A stretch of DNA of 64,000 bases from positions 434,001-498,000 of the forward strand of contig JAKFAO010000008.1 of assembly GCA_021527695.1 (NCBI GenBank), given 5' to 3'. Within the stretch, counting starts at the first letter, position 1. Each line of letters begins with the position of its first letter. The position numbers and the translations under genes are program-made. The notes under the pieces are model-generated. The model did no database searches, was not told where the DNA came from, and worked only from the letters and a program-made list of their open reading frames with translations. Below are positions 34,698 to 46,246 of the stretch, in pieces. This DNA comes from Naematelia aurantialba. Taxonomy: Eukaryota; Basidiomycota; Tremellomycetes; Tremellales; Naemateliaceae.

Positions 34698-34984
34698 TCA
34701 CTGTCTTCCTTGTCGTGGAGTACGTCAGGGGACACGAGGGCGACTCGACTAGAGAACTGCATGTCCATTGCATGCATACCTCGACGCCTCTGGCCCGACA
34801 CAGCCGGTCACCTCTGTAGATCTTCTACCAGCCTTCTATCCTGCGTCTCTCTTCCCTATCCTATGTCCCCTCATCCGCCTACCTGATTACGACGAACCAC
34901 GATGCACGCACCACGAAGCGGCCAAACCCTGTTACGCAGGGGCTGACGGCGGTCGTACGACGAGCGAGGCATGGCCATTTAAGC

Positions 34985-36482
34985 CTATGCCTTGTCGGCG
35001 ATGACCTTGACGCGGGTCTCGATAGGCTGGAACTCCTTCTCCCTGGGCTCGCCCGCGGGAACGCCGAAAGGCATGAGCGCCGTGCCCTTCCAGGTGGACG
35101 GGAGCTCGTACTTGTCGAGAATGGCTTGGTTGATCGCTGGGTTGACGGTGAAGTGCTGCGATGGTCAGCTCGTGCCTTTCAAGGGACATAATTCGCGAAT
35201 GGAGGCTCGATGGAGGAGGATGGGATGGAGAGGGTGAGATGGCCTGGCAGAGACAGAAGGGAGAAAGAACGGGAACAAGGAGGAGAGAAGGAGAGGAGGA
35301 AGAGAAGGAGAGAAGGAAAAGAAGGAGAGAAGGAAAGAAGGAGACAAGGAAAAGAAGGAGAGAAGGAAAAGAAGGAGAGAAGGAAAAGAAGGAGACAAGG
35401 AAAAGAAGGAGACAAGGAAAAGAAGGAGACAAGGAAAAGAAGGAGACAAGGAAAAGAAGGAGACAAGGAAAAGAAGGAAACAAGGAAACAAGAAACAAGG
35501 CACAAGGAAACAAGGAGATATGGACGGCGGGGAAGGAAAGAAAGAGATCAAGAAGAAAGAAAGAAGACGACGGTGTACAGCGCGGCCTGGACCTGCAGTC
35601 CACTATTCAACTCACCTGAAGCGATGCGCCCAATCCCTCAGTTGCCAACGCAACCCACACGACATGATGCAGCATACCCGAGGCGTGTCCAGCCCACTCG
35701 AACAACCCCTATCGCCATTCCGCGTCAACATTGCCCAGGCACTGACCACAGCACTCACATCGCGGTAAGCGGGCATTTGGGCTGCGCGGCCCTCAATGAC
35801 TGCGGTGTCATAGAAGAACACGATCGTGCCGTACCCCGCTGCGTACTGCGTGTCGAACTTGTCCGACCAGAACTTGATCTGTCCCTCTACGTGCGGCTCA
35901 GCTCTGCCCCGCGCACAGAGCGCGTGTCGGGGACAACGTACCGTCCGTGCCGAGCGTCTTGACGTGCTCCGTCTTGACGAGCTCCCAGAGGTCGTGGTGG
36001 TGCTTGCCCGTCAAGAGGACCGCACGCGTCTCCTGCATGTTGAACGAGTTGGGCGTGTGCTTGACAGCGCGCTCGACCAGCGTCTGGAGCTGCTCGTCGG
36101 ACAATGGCGATTCCGCCTTGAGGGCGTAGCGCGAGCGACGGCTCTTCGCGTTCTCGTCAGCTTCGGACTTCTAGCATGGCCAACACCCCCCCCCCCCCCT
36201 CGCCTGGAAGGCTATCGTCCTCGCCCAAGCTCCCGAGTCACACTGACCCCCTTTCCACCCAAACAACATCCCCGCCGCTTGCCATCCCGACGCGTCCTCC
36301 CAGCGCCTAGGCCGATCCCTGCCAGTAGACACTAGACTCACCTCGATGGCTTTGAAGAAGGCTTCAGACATGGTAGTGATCGGATGGGTGAATGTGCGGA
36401 CAGGCAAGGCTCGTGTGGGTATAAGTAGTGCAACGCTTGATCGCGGTTGGATATGTAAGAGTCTACCGATCCTCGAACGCAT
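34985..36482 (-). CDS. Frm2/Hbn1-like nitroreductase
   Basis: Exons join into SEADENAKSRRSRYALKAES, LVERAVKHTPNSFNMQETRA, VLLTGKHHHDLWELV, QIKFWSDKFDTQYAAGYGT, IVFFYDTAVIEG, LFEWAGHASGMLHHVVWVAL, ATEGLGASLQ/HFTVNPAINQ and a final exon ending RVKVIADKA. The RRSRYAL and SFNMQ segments are the FMN-contact region of the Frm2/Hbn1 subgroup of NAD(P)H nitroreductases, linked in yeast to oxidative-stress and lipid signalling. Two in-frame ATGs exist: 36482 gives a 37-residue Arg-rich, acid-free N-terminus that looks like a mitochondrial presequence, and 36371 (MSEAFFKAIE) gives the usual cytosolic start. The last intron (35615-35156) is 460 bases and polypurine on the plus strand. Confidence 0.9.
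35235..35520. repeat. Polypurine GAAGGAGA tract in nitroreductase intron
   Basis: About 280 bases almost entirely A and G on the plus strand, made of AAGGAAAAGAAGGAGACAAGG-like units, inside intron 35615-35156. Several long open frames across it are artefacts of composition. Confidence 0.92.
36186..36200. repeat. C homopolymer
   Basis: Run of about 14-15 C inside the first nitroreductase intron (G run on the coding strand). Confidence 0.8.
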
Positions 36483-37218
36483 TCAATCAAGGGTAGATCT
36501 GTCGCATGGTCCCCTCTATTTTAGCCTTGCAAGCTTATACAAATTCGTGGGTATGCTGAGTAACAGGGCCTCAATTTTGGACCCTGGATCGGTCATCCTT
36601 CCCCCGGCTGCCAACGCTGGTCGTCTGTCCCGGGCGCAGGCCCAGCCGTGACTCGCCCCTACGAAGAGTCAAGCACCGAGGCATCCCTCCCCCTTTTTTC
36701 CCCCCTCGCCCCTCGCCGACTATTTACTTGAACATTCTGGAAAGTCTGGTAATGCGGCGTCAACAGAACCGCTTGTCGCCATCCCGTCCCTTTTGGCGCC
36801 ATTTTGCCCCAAATCCGACGGAAGTATTTGCGCATATTAGCCGACATCTATCCGGTTATCAGCGGTGCGTGCACGCGTGTGTGGACGTGGTGGCTGGGCA
36901 TGCTTAGGGTGACTGGTATGGCGTTTCGAGCCATGCATGTGTTCTAGTGGTCGCATGGCGTGCATCGCATAGCCCACAATTCGACACCGACCTCATGAAA
37001 GGAGTTGACATGCAAAGCAGAGTAAGCAGAGTCAGGCCTGGCCTCGGCGCCTCGCGGCCTTCCAATTTGCCACTCGCATGGAGACGAGACGTCGTGGGAT
37101 GGCGAGAACCCCGTAGCCTTGAATTCAAGCCCCTCTGTATCGATTGCGTACATTCGCACTATCTCGATACACTAGATCCGATATCGCATCACAGCTGGAC
37201 TCGTAAAGCGCAGCAGGG
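36483..37218. other. Divergent intergenic region
   Basis: Between the nitroreductase start and the orphan gene at 37219; C-rich and T-rich runs near 36688-36712, no gene recognised. Confidence 0.5.
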
Positions 37219-38151
37219 ATGAGCACCATGGGCGAAAGTGGCGTCCCCCCCGTCTACCTGAACACGGGCTATCATAGCAAGTTGGCGCAGAAGCTCCAGG
37301 AGGCGTTCTCTTGTGCCGATAGCGATAGCGACAGCCGATGCCCCGTAACTTTCAGCAACGTCACTACCGCGTTTATGCCGTACGTGCACGAGGCCATTCC
37401 CGGGTCGACGGAACGACAGGGAGCAGCGGCTTCCACTGCAACCGCATTGGAAGCGTTTGTGAGTATCGGCTGGCAGCTGAAATTACTGCGCCAAAAGGTC
37501 GTGGCAGACAAAGCGGGAGGGAAAGAGACTGCAACAGCGGACGATGAAGAAACGACCGAGATGGCGAAAGACGCCGACGCAAAAACAGGTTCGGGCGACG
37601 TAGACCAAGCACGCGAGAAAACAGCGACAGCGGTGGAAGCCAAAACAGACTCAAGTCTGGGGTACTACCAGCGGGCATCGAGCGACGTGTTAGCGCTAGC
37701 CGTGGCGAATCATCTTGGCCAGCGCTTTATGGCGAACCCGGCGTTTCTGAGTGTCAAACCAGCTCATGCATGGATAGCGTCCATCATGGCAGATCTCCAC
37801 GAAACGACGAACGACTTTACTGCACTCAAGTTATCGGCTGAAACGGGGTTGGACAAGATGACTCGAGAGACAGGCTGGCACCGCGGGCGCATCACGTTCA
37901 CCGCGGCTTCGTCTCCGCGTTCCTCGGGGACGGATACCGGTCGTGGCAAGGACACCACTCATGACAAAACTACCACACATGGCAAGGACACCACGACCGC
38001 TTCTGTGCAGAAGATGACTGTGAGCTTGTGGCCTGACGCCAACTACATCTCAATGCCCAGACTGGTGATGAATGAGGAGATCTGGGGATCTAGGAAGCAC
38101 GGGCCACTTCCGTCGGGCGCTGCAGTGATTGACCTCACCAATTGTGACTGA
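37219..38151 (+). CDS. Orphan single-exon protein, 310 residues
   Basis: One uninterrupted frame from ATG 37219 to TGA 38151. The N-terminal half (to ~residue 90) and the region ~150-220 are mixed helical sequence (YYQRASSDVLALAVANHLGQ, RFMANPAFLSVKPAHAWIAS); between them is a Lys/Glu/Thr/Ala-rich low-complexity stretch, and a second Thr/Lys/Gly-rich stretch lies near residues 230-260. The end, MPRLVMNEEIWGSRKHGPL, is ordered-looking. No signal peptide, membrane helix or known motif is visible. Length, ATG start and codon-like composition argue it is a gene; function unknown. It lies between divergent and convergent neighbours with no obvious link. Confidence 0.6.
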   Translation: MSTMGESGVPPVYLNTGYHSKLAQKLQEAFSCADSDSDSRCPVTFSNVTTAFMPYVHEAIPGSTERQGAAASTATALEAFVSIGWQLKLLRQKVVADKAGGKETATADDEETTEMAKDADAKTGSGDVDQAREKTATAVEAKTDSSLGYYQRASSDVLALAVANHLGQRFMANPAFLSVKPAHAWIASIMADLHETTNDFTALKLSAETGLDKMTRETGWHRGRITFTAASSPRSSGTDTGRGKDTTHDKTTTHGKDTTTASVQKMTVSLWPDANYISMPRLVMNEEIWGSRKHGPLPSGAAVIDLTNCD

Positions 38152-38341
38152 TTCAATGACACGATTTGTGGGTGTCGGTCTTTAAGTCACTGACAGTGAC
38201 TGATGGTATTTGATGTCGTCGATCGAGACATCTAACGTCGCCGATCGTGACTAATCTCAACACTCGTAAGAGGCGCAGGAGTGGAGTTGAACCAAGTCTG
38301 AATATGTCGCATGCATATGGTGTGATACAGCATGACAGGCC

Positions 38342-41184
38342 TCACATCGCCCACACTTTGGCGCAGCCATCCCGCCCGCCCGAAACGAGGTACTTGTCGA
38401 TGAACCTCAGCCTCTCTGCCGGCTTCGTATGCCCGTTGACTACGAGTCTCGTATGCGCATGCGTGGTACGGTTGTACACCTAGCCAACGATCAGCCAGCT
38501 TCCCCACTGCCGGAATAGCCACGTAGCAGATAGCCGGGACGCCGTTCGCTCGCTCACCTCGACCCCGTTCTCTCCAGTACAAGCGACGACCTTTCTGCTG
38601 TCAAACTGCAGCGCGGTGACGGGATACTCGTATCGATGCGTTTCTGATACCGTCCCTGTGCGGATATCCCATATCTACCAGCCGTCAGCTGGTGCAAGTC
38701 CAAGCTGCACTGAACGGCGGGAAGGGAATAGCTCACTCGGATCGTCTTGTCCAGACTACCGGTCACGATGCTGTTCTCGTCGAATTGCAGGCAGGTCACA
38801 GGCGCAGTATGTCCCACCAAAGTACGGTGTGCCTGGCCGGTACGCACTGAAGTCTCAACATCGAAACTGTACAGGATAGCCGAGGGAATGGCTTGGGTGA
38901 TACAGCGGTCAACGGTCAACTTACTATCCCACATCCTGACGCCACCATCGCCGCTCCCGCTGGCCAAGGCGTATCCCCAAAACTGCACGCCGCCCACAAA
39001 GTCCTGGTACATCTCCCACGTCCCATCCGCATACGGCGGAGTTGGCACTGCAAAGTGCGCGCTTGTCACTGCTTGGAGCAGGTTGCTTCCCGTCATACCA
39101 AGCAGCGACGCGCCCGGAGAAGGGAGGATATCGTCGTAGTGGACCGAGCCGAACGACGTGGACGAGCGATGGAGCAGCCCAGGCTGTGTCTGTGCAGGAG
39201 GTGGAGGTGAGACGGTCGGGGGGTTCGAAATAGCCCATAGGATATCCATCGTCAGTACGCATTGCCCTGTAGCAACGTCCCATTGCCGAATTGTCTTGTC
39301 TGACGAGCCGGTCACCTGCAGTTGCGAATGCGTGAGCTGAGCCCACCCGATCCGAGATGAGCAAGCTCACAAGACAGCCATCTTCGTAGTACAGCGCAGT
39401 CACGCTCTTGCTGTGCCCTTCCAGTGTCCGCACGCAAGGTCCACCCTCCTCATCAGGTTGCGTCACGTGGGTGTATCCGCTCGGCTCTTCCTCCCATTCG
39501 TACTCTTCCCCTTCATCCTGCTCCAATATCTGCTGGAGGGGATCGCGGCGCGCCATGTCATGGGATGCTCGTTGAAGCCGCTCTTCGTAGTCTTCGACTA
39601 TGCGGAGATCCCACAAGCGGATATTGCCATCCACACCGCCGGTCAGACAGAGCGTATCTTCCACCTGAACAACTTTGACGTGGCCTGAAACGAGTCAGCC
39701 TGGTATCTGTATGCTAGCAACGACAGTACTGACCAGTATGGCCCCTGAGCTGGCCTAGCTCCTCGCCGTCACACAAGTCCCAGACCTTGACCACATCGTC
39801 TTGTCCCGCCGTACCTAGCATGCCATACGGCTCTGTATAGTCCAAAGCGGTGATCGGCGCAGTATGACCGGAAAGCGTCTACGGCCTCATCAACTGGCAG
39901 CCCACGTCAGACCAATGGGGACGACTTGCCATGAATGCGACGCCAGGCGGCAGCTCGTCGTGCTCCGAGGGAAGGAACGCCGGCCCCTTGCGCCGCCTGG
40001 AGCTTTTAGGCGCCGATGTTGCCGAGGCTGGACGTGCCTTTGTTCCCGCTGCCGACGTGACCGCTGGCGAAGCCATGAGCTCCTGTACGCCCTCTAGCTC
40101 GTCGTCCAGTTCAAGCTGTTCCTCCTGCAGATGAAGTAGTGAGGCCTCGAGCCGTCTCCGAATCTCTTCGAGAGCGTCAATCTTGGCCGATACCTCGTAG
40201 ATTTCCGAGTGTATAAGGGACTGGTCGCTACGTCAGCCACAACGAAGTGCCCCCTATTGACGCTTGGACGCCATGTATTCCAAAAGGTCGCGAGACGTAC
40301 CGTTCGGATCTGCAGGTTCTCCTTGTCTTGGGCAATCTCGTCTGCCTGAGAGAGCAGATCCTCCATGTGCAGTTTGCCCTCTAAATGGCGACCCTCAGAC
40401 TTTCTCCTGGACTCTCTTGCCTTCCGGCGCTTCTTGGACCTCCTGCCGACTTCCAAACTGCTCTCGGCATCGAGATCATCCTGACCCTCCGTCAACAAGC
40501 CCCGCGCTCTATCTCCCAGCTTCTTCAGGCCGATCTTCTGCCCTCCGAGATCCTCGTCGACAAGGCCGCCCCTGATCATCCGCCGCCGCTGCTTGGGCAG
40601 CTCGGACGACGGGATCGTCGCCTTGAAGCCGCGGATGAGGCTTGGCGGCTCCGCCTGAAAGCCCCGCTGCACGCCGTCGAGCGAGAGGTTGGCGAGGCGG
40701 TCGACGTTCTCCAAGATGGCGAGCGAGTTTGATGTCTGCCTGTTCTGCATGTTTGAAATGCTCGAGGGTAGGGTCGTCGGAAGCCGCAGCAAGGGATAGG
40801 GAGACGCAGGTCTGGAGGACGGACGGCCGAGGCCGCGAGACGACGAAGAGTTGGTGGCCGCATTGATGAATTTGGGATGCATGAGAGACGGAGCCACTGT
40901 GACGCTCGTCAGCCCAGAGCGCCAGCCCCAGTGCGCCGGAACCAGTCTGTCAGACATAGCTATACATTGCAGTGCAGGAATGTCATGCAGAGGAAACAGC
41001 ACGACGTACGGTCAGACAGAATCCGCAGGCTCTCCGAGCGCCGGTGCTCGGATTGGAATGGGCCCATGAGCACCTCCTTCGCTATGGACAGGGTGCTGTT
41101 GAGAGAAGGGATGTACGGAGCCGAGATGGGATCGAGCGCCTGTCGCAGTGGTCGGCCTTGCGCATCTCTCTCGTTCCGCGACAT
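38342..41184 (-). CDS. MDV1: Mitochondrial division protein Mdv1/Caf4 homologue
   Basis: Starts at ATG 41184 (MSRNERDAQGRPLRQALDPI); the first intron joins LRILSD to LAPSLMHPKF. Order: an N-terminal extension for Fis1 contact, a coiled coil (IHSEIYEVSAKIDALEEIRR, RLEASLLHLQEEQLELDDEL), the conserved linker RRRKGPAFLPSEHDELPPGV, then seven WD40 blades beginning TLSGHTAPITALDY and ending GGRDGCAKVWAM. Mdv1 bridges Fis1 on the mitochondrial outer membrane to the dynamin Dnm1, so the protein should drive mitochondrial fission. An acidic loop (EQDEGEEYEWEEEPSG) lies between blades 2 and 3. Several short introns interrupt the WD region. The start is about 370 bases from the divergent KTI12. Confidence 0.93.
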
Positions 41185-41551
41185 GGCCAGCGCGGCGGCG
41201 GCTGCGGCTGGCCGTGGTCTCTACCCGTTGCCCGTGCGGGAGCGGAGCGGAGCTGCCTGTGCTCTGCCGGGTTGCCCGACTGTCCTGGACGCAAAACGCT
41301 TCCAAGCTTCCCAGTAGTTCAGCGTGTGATAGCGACCTACTCGGTGGATCGACAGAGATACTACCCAACGACTAAATTCGCAGTAGACGATGATGACGTT
41401 TTAACTTTTTCCTTTCGTGCTCTGTGACTCGACTTTTGGCTCGAACAGGAGTCGATCCCAGTCCAGTGTCCAGGGAGCACAGGCCCAGACTGAACGAGTC
41501 GGACGTGCAGAGGCAGAGGGTCACACCGGAGAGCGAAGAGCGCATCGCTGC
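41185..41551. other. Divergent promoter MDV1/KTI12
   Basis: Bidirectional spacer of 367 bases between two ATG starts; no exon or motif I can name. Confidence 0.55.
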
Positions 41552-43078
41552 ATGGCTCTGATCACCATCGTCGGCTTTCCATGTTCTGGCAAGTCTGCTC
41601 GAGCGACCCAGCTCAAGACCGACTTTGAGGCCAGGCTTTCCGACCCGAGCTACACAGGACCCAGTCTCAGAGTGGTGATCGTGGATGACGAGTCCACCCA
41701 CGTCCTCCGCTCGGTCTACGATGGTAGGTCCATTCTGCTCCCTTGACCCCTGGCCACCGATCCCTCGACTATCCGTCACGCCGAGACATCTCTCATCTTC
41801 CTACACTTGCGGGGACTGCTCTTGGCTTCCGTACTGTGACTTCCTTGTCCGCTCCATCGTGAACACATGCACGCGACTACGCTTCCAACGCGGCAAGCTG
41901 ACACCCGCAGACAGCATCTCTGAGAAGTCCGGCCGCGGCAACCTCTTCACGGGCGTCACTCGCGCGCTCGGCCAGGGGTCCATCGTGATCTGCGACAGCC
42001 TGAACTACATCAAAGGGTTCCGGTATCAGATGTACTGCGCAGCGCGTGAAGCCCGGATCAGAGTATGCACCGTGAGTCTGCCCGTTCCCTATCCTCTCCG
42101 AGACGACGGCGCGAGCGAGAGGCTGATGTGGCTGTGGCCCGTGCTTCAGATCCACGTTGCTGTCCCGCCTGAACGGTGTCGCGAATGGCACGAACGGCGT
42201 CATGCCTCGTGCTCTTACAAACCAACTACGTGAATGGTTCTCCTTTGCGATCTCTTCACCCCCTCGCCGATCCCGGTCTCCTGTCTCTCCCTGAGGCTCA
42301 GCGCTTCGTTTCGATTATCGTCGTGCCCCAGCCGCAGCTTGATGTGTGGGAACTCCAGCGAGCTCCAGCTGAGACCACCTTAGGTTCGACAACCTCCTCA
42401 TGCGATTCGAAGAGCCGTCGTCTATGGTCCGATGGGACTCGCCCCTCTTCACCCTGCCGTACGACGAGGAGCCGCCGTTCGAGGCGATCTGGAACGTCGT
42501 CACCAAGGGGGCGAAGAAACCGCCCCCTGCTTCCGTCACCGCTGTGAGTGGCGTTCCACCTTGCGGCTCCCACGCCTACTTTCCGCATCTCGCCACTCAA
42601 TCCACCACGCATAATGTCCACCATCCCGTTCCCTCTCACTGCAGCATGCCATTCTGCCTGGCACATCTTCTTTCGTTGAATCGCTCGAGCATTAGATACT
42701 GATACAGTGCTTCATGTACAGCCCAACAGGCCCCCGCCAAACACGCTCCAAACGCTCACCAACACCATCAACACCATCACCTCTGCTCTCCTCGCACACC
42801 TCGCCGCCTCACCACCTTCTACGACCGCGTTTCGCGTGCCGTCCCCGCCCGCCCCGGCGAGCGTACCAAAGCAGACGGGCTCGTCGGGCCTGGTGCTGCA
42901 CCTGCCCATGAAGCGCGTGACCCTGCCCGAGCTGCAGCGGCTCAAACGCCAGTTCGAGGGCGTGCACACCAAAGCCCAGGCGAGCGGCGGCCGCGCTGCC
43001 GGGACCGGGTGGACGGAAGAGGACGTGGCAGTGGCGTTTGTGCGGTTCTTGGAGGCAACGTGGGATACCGCGCCGTAG
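41552..43078 (+). CDS. KTI12: Elongator-associated protein Kti12
   Basis: ATG at 41552 gives MALITIVGFPCSGKSARATQ, a P-loop at the very N-terminus as in Kti12 and the related PSTK. Later motifs: RVVIVDDESTHVLRS, ICDSLNYIKGFRYQMYCAAR, VAVPPERCREWHERR, FDNLLMRFEEPSSMVRWDSP, LFTLPYDEEPPFEAIW and a C-terminal helical domain ending FVRFLEATWDTAP. Kti12 is a tRNA-dependent ATPase that regulates Elongator, which modifies wobble uridines. The last intron (42544-42721) uses the acceptor GTACAG, the only one that restores the frame, giving SVTA/PNRPPPNTLQ. Complete. Confidence 0.93.
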
Positions 43079-43283
43079 CGCCGGCGACGCGACTGCATCC
43101 GCTGCCTGGCATCGGGTTCTCGAGGCAACGCCTCGACCTCGTTTTGCACAGACAAGGGAATGGCCAAGCTCGACATGACCTCGTACATTTTCCTCGAATC
43201 GTACCTGACATGTCACAAAAATCACATCAGCTCATACTTGATCACAACTTGCAAGCCCTTGGACGCCAATTGTCCAGTCATAC

Positions 43284-43418
43284 CAGATGCTACGGCAACA
43301 TATCTCCGATGCTATCGTATACATCTCCAGATGCAATGATATATATCTATCAGATGCTACGGTATACATATCTAAGATGCTATGATATACATATCCAGAT
43401 GCTATGATATACAGATCT
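43284..43418. repeat. AT-rich ~23-base tandem repeat
   Basis: About five to six imperfect units around CAGATGCTATGATATACATA downstream of KTI12. Confidence 0.9.
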
Positions 43419-43965
43419 CATGCCGATATGCCGGGAATGAACATGCAAGTAGTAGTGTAGCAGTGCAGTGAAAGCGTGAAAGTGTCAACAGATCGCCTGT
43501 GGGACCGAGCACTCGCCGGTCTGTACCGACCTCAAGGCTTTCGAGAGCGCCAGGATTCCAGCATAGCTTACTCCTTCTACGTCGGGACGGCTCTTGGCTG
43601 CGCTCTCCCTCCATGCCTGCTTGACGAGCGCAACACGCATCCACGTCGCCCGCACTTCCTACATCGGCGTGCATGGGTAAAGCCGCCTCTGGGCCAGTCC
43701 CAGCTGTCTGTAGAAACCGCCAGCATCTCACCGGGCGACGTACCCCCTGCAGAGTCCGAACAGCCAGAGCCATCCAGCCGAATCACAGTCAAGTGTGTGT
43801 ACGAGTCCAAGGCCTGGTGCAGTACTGATCCTAAGGCGAGCTTGGGGCTTCAATTAGAAACAGCTGCTGTCACTCGGATAAACGATAATCGCATGGCATG
43901 CTGGAGATATACACCTATATGACAACATACACCACTACCTATCACACTGTCGTACCAGCTAGACA

Positions 43966-44062
43966 CACTCTCGTCCTCATCATCCTCATCATCCTCGTCT
44001 CCCATCGTCCTCATCATCCTCCTCATCCTCATCGTCCTCATCGTCCTCATCATCGTCATCTC
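43966..44062. repeat. CCTCATCAT-type microsatellite
   Basis: Imperfect CTCATC/CTCGTC repeat of about 95 bases. Confidence 0.88.
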
Positions 44063-44313
44063 CCCTCGTCTCCCCTCGTCCCATCCTCATCCGATCCCAC
44101 ACCCATGTCACAGCTCGACATATATCACGCTCGTGTATAGTACATACAATGTAGCAATAGGTTGTATACAGTTCAATGTGGTAGATGTGAATTTTGGTTT
44201 TGCGGCTAGAGTGGTATTGGCGAAATATACAGTGCCGTCAAGCGACAGTGGATGTGGTCGAGAACAAACACGCATCCTGTTGATGAGAACAAACACCACG
44301 CATCCACGGGCGT

Positions 44314-46246
44314 TCACGCCCTCGAGCCGACGAGGCCCGGAACGTCCCGGCCAAGCACCTTGCCGCGCCTGCTTCGTCCGCGACGCCCGTCGTCGTCCTC
44401 TTCCTCGCTCGCATCCGCGTCGTAGCTCTTCCGCCTCGCGTGCCGCTCGCTATGCGAACTCGTCGACCGACGTGCCCGATTTCCCTGGCCGGAGATCGAG
44501 CGTCGTCTCGAGCGCGAGCGCAAATCGTCGTCCAAGAACAACGCGCGCACCTCCTCCTCACGCTGACGATCCTCGGCACGCTGTTGCTGCGAGGCCGACT
44601 GGATCACAATGTCCATCGGTAAGCTTCGCACAAGCTCCTTGGGCGACGACGCGTCCGTTTCTTCGGCGCGCGAAGCCGGGACCGGGGTCGCCGTGGTCCG
44701 TGGAGGTGTGGGCATCGCGGACGCCAGGGCGGCCGAGGGATCCTGGATTGCATGCTCGGCAAGGAGTGGCGGGGGGGCCAGAACGGACGCGATGGAAAAC
44801 GGCGCCATCTGTCGCAGATAGTTTGACAGGCTCCACAAAGCGTTCATGGGCCGCATGGCGGCCTTTGACGGTGAGGCAATAGGGCGCGGCGTCTTGGCTC
44901 CAGGCGGCGAGTGGGCGAGCATCGAGTCGCGACGCGAAGACGAATAGGATGGCTGGGAGACGTCATCTCCCATGGCGACTTCGACATTGTCGGTGACGAC
45001 AGACGAGTCTGGATCGACGACTTCGGAAAAGGAGATGGTGGACAGTGTAGGAGTCGCACCACCGAAAGGAATCGCAGGCATCTCCGAAGACGCATGCAGC
45101 ACTGGGGTAGTCGAGGCCACGGCGGCGATGCGCGACACCTCGGCTGGTGCCGGCACCGACTGCAGGCCGAGACCCGCGGTGCTGGTCACACTGGTCAGAG
45201 CCTTGACAATCGGCGCCATGCCGAAGCCACTGATGCTCAGCCCGGCCAGCGCGCCAGAAAGGCCTTTGGGAGTAGTACCGGCTCTGCCATCGAGGTCGTC
45301 GAGTGGCTCCTCGCTCGGCGGGGTGATCCGAGCCAAGACCTCTTGACGGCGGGTTCGGCTGCGTCCTCGTCGCTCACTGTTCGACGCTTGAGCGTTGATC
45401 GACCGTGCCCAGGAAATAATGTCTTCGCGGGATCGAGATGACGCTGAAGACGCCACAAGCGCAGCCACGGGTGACTGGGATGTCCGGCGGGGAGACGGAG
45501 CACGCTGGCGAGCTGTGGACAGGGAAGACAACCGCGAGTCGGATGGGCCGGCATGCATAGTTGGGGGTGAAACCTTGGGGATCACCGAGAGGGACATCAA
45601 TTTGATTGGCGAGACATCGTGGTCTAGCTCGCTGCCGCTCGACTCGGATGTGGAGCAGAAGACTGAGCCAGGCTCGAAAGGGGTGTTGACTCCACCGGTC
45701 GACTTGGACAACTTGGTGTGGCCGGCACGCAGTTCACCTTCTGGGGTAGAAGGGAGTGTCGGCGATGTGACGGGCAAGGGGTTCGACCGACGGATGAAGG
45801 GAGGAAGGACATTGCTGCTCTGCCTCGCTGCGCGCTTCTGTGCAATGGTGCTTGCGGTGGGGGGTTGAGTCGCAGGGAAGGAGAAGGCTCGGCGGTCCCG
45901 GGGCTGCTTGGGCGACGTACCTGCCCACAGTGAGGCTGCCGGCAGAGGCCGCAGCAACGGTGAGAGAGCTGGACGGGGCGCCTTGCTCGTCAATGTTGGC
46001 AGAGGAGCCGGTCGTGGTAGAGTCGGCGTGAAGATGGGAGGGAGTACCGACGTCAGGTTTGACGATGGGGTGAATGGCGCCGACGGCCGTGTGTCTCGCA
46101 ATCGACACTCGTCCGAGCAGTAGGGGTGACGAGAGTCACGCTACTTGTCGTGAGCTTGTGGAAGAATGCTGGCAGCAGGCTCCACTCACAGTCCTCTTTG
46201 AGCACGTTAGACACCACGCCACGTCCATGTCCATGTCCATGTCCAT
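44314..46246 (-). CDS. Ecl1-type zinc-finger protein with long disordered tail
   Basis: Two exons (46246-46190 and 46140-44314, 49-base intron) give about 627 residues. The main frame has no ATG at its 5' end; the added exon supplies MDMDMDMDVAWCLTCSKRT, and after the join RDSRHPYCSDECRLRD. This C-x2-C ... YC-x3-C pattern at the N-terminus matches the Ecl1/2/3 life-span regulatory factor family, small proteins that in fission and budding yeast extend chronological life span and respond to zinc and nutrients. Here the zinc finger is followed by ~590 Ser/Pro/Arg-rich disordered residues, one conserved-looking patch (MRPMNALWSLSNYLRQMAPF) and an RS-like basic end (DDDLRSRSRRRSISGQ). Confidence 0.75.

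Larger units (their letters stand above)
43079..44313. other. Convergent intergenic region with two repeat clusters
   Basis: Between the 3' ends of KTI12 and the Ecl1-type gene. Contains an AT-rich ~23-base tandem repeat (43284-43418) and a CTCATC microsatellite (43966-44062). The frame at 43476-43922 has no supporting feature. Confidence 0.6.

Noticed and set aside
35161..35962. Long Lys/Glu/Arg and Phe/Leu/Ser frames
   Set aside because: Arise from the polypurine tract in the nitroreductase intron; the flanking exons are on the minus strand in another frame.
38240..38345. tRNA-like GGTTCAACTCC on the minus strand downstream of MDV1
   Set aside because: No pairing arms or anticodon stem could be built around it.
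43476..43922. 148-residue frame between KTI12 and the Ecl1-type gene
   Set aside because: No domain and no ATG with support; region is convergent and repeat-bearing.
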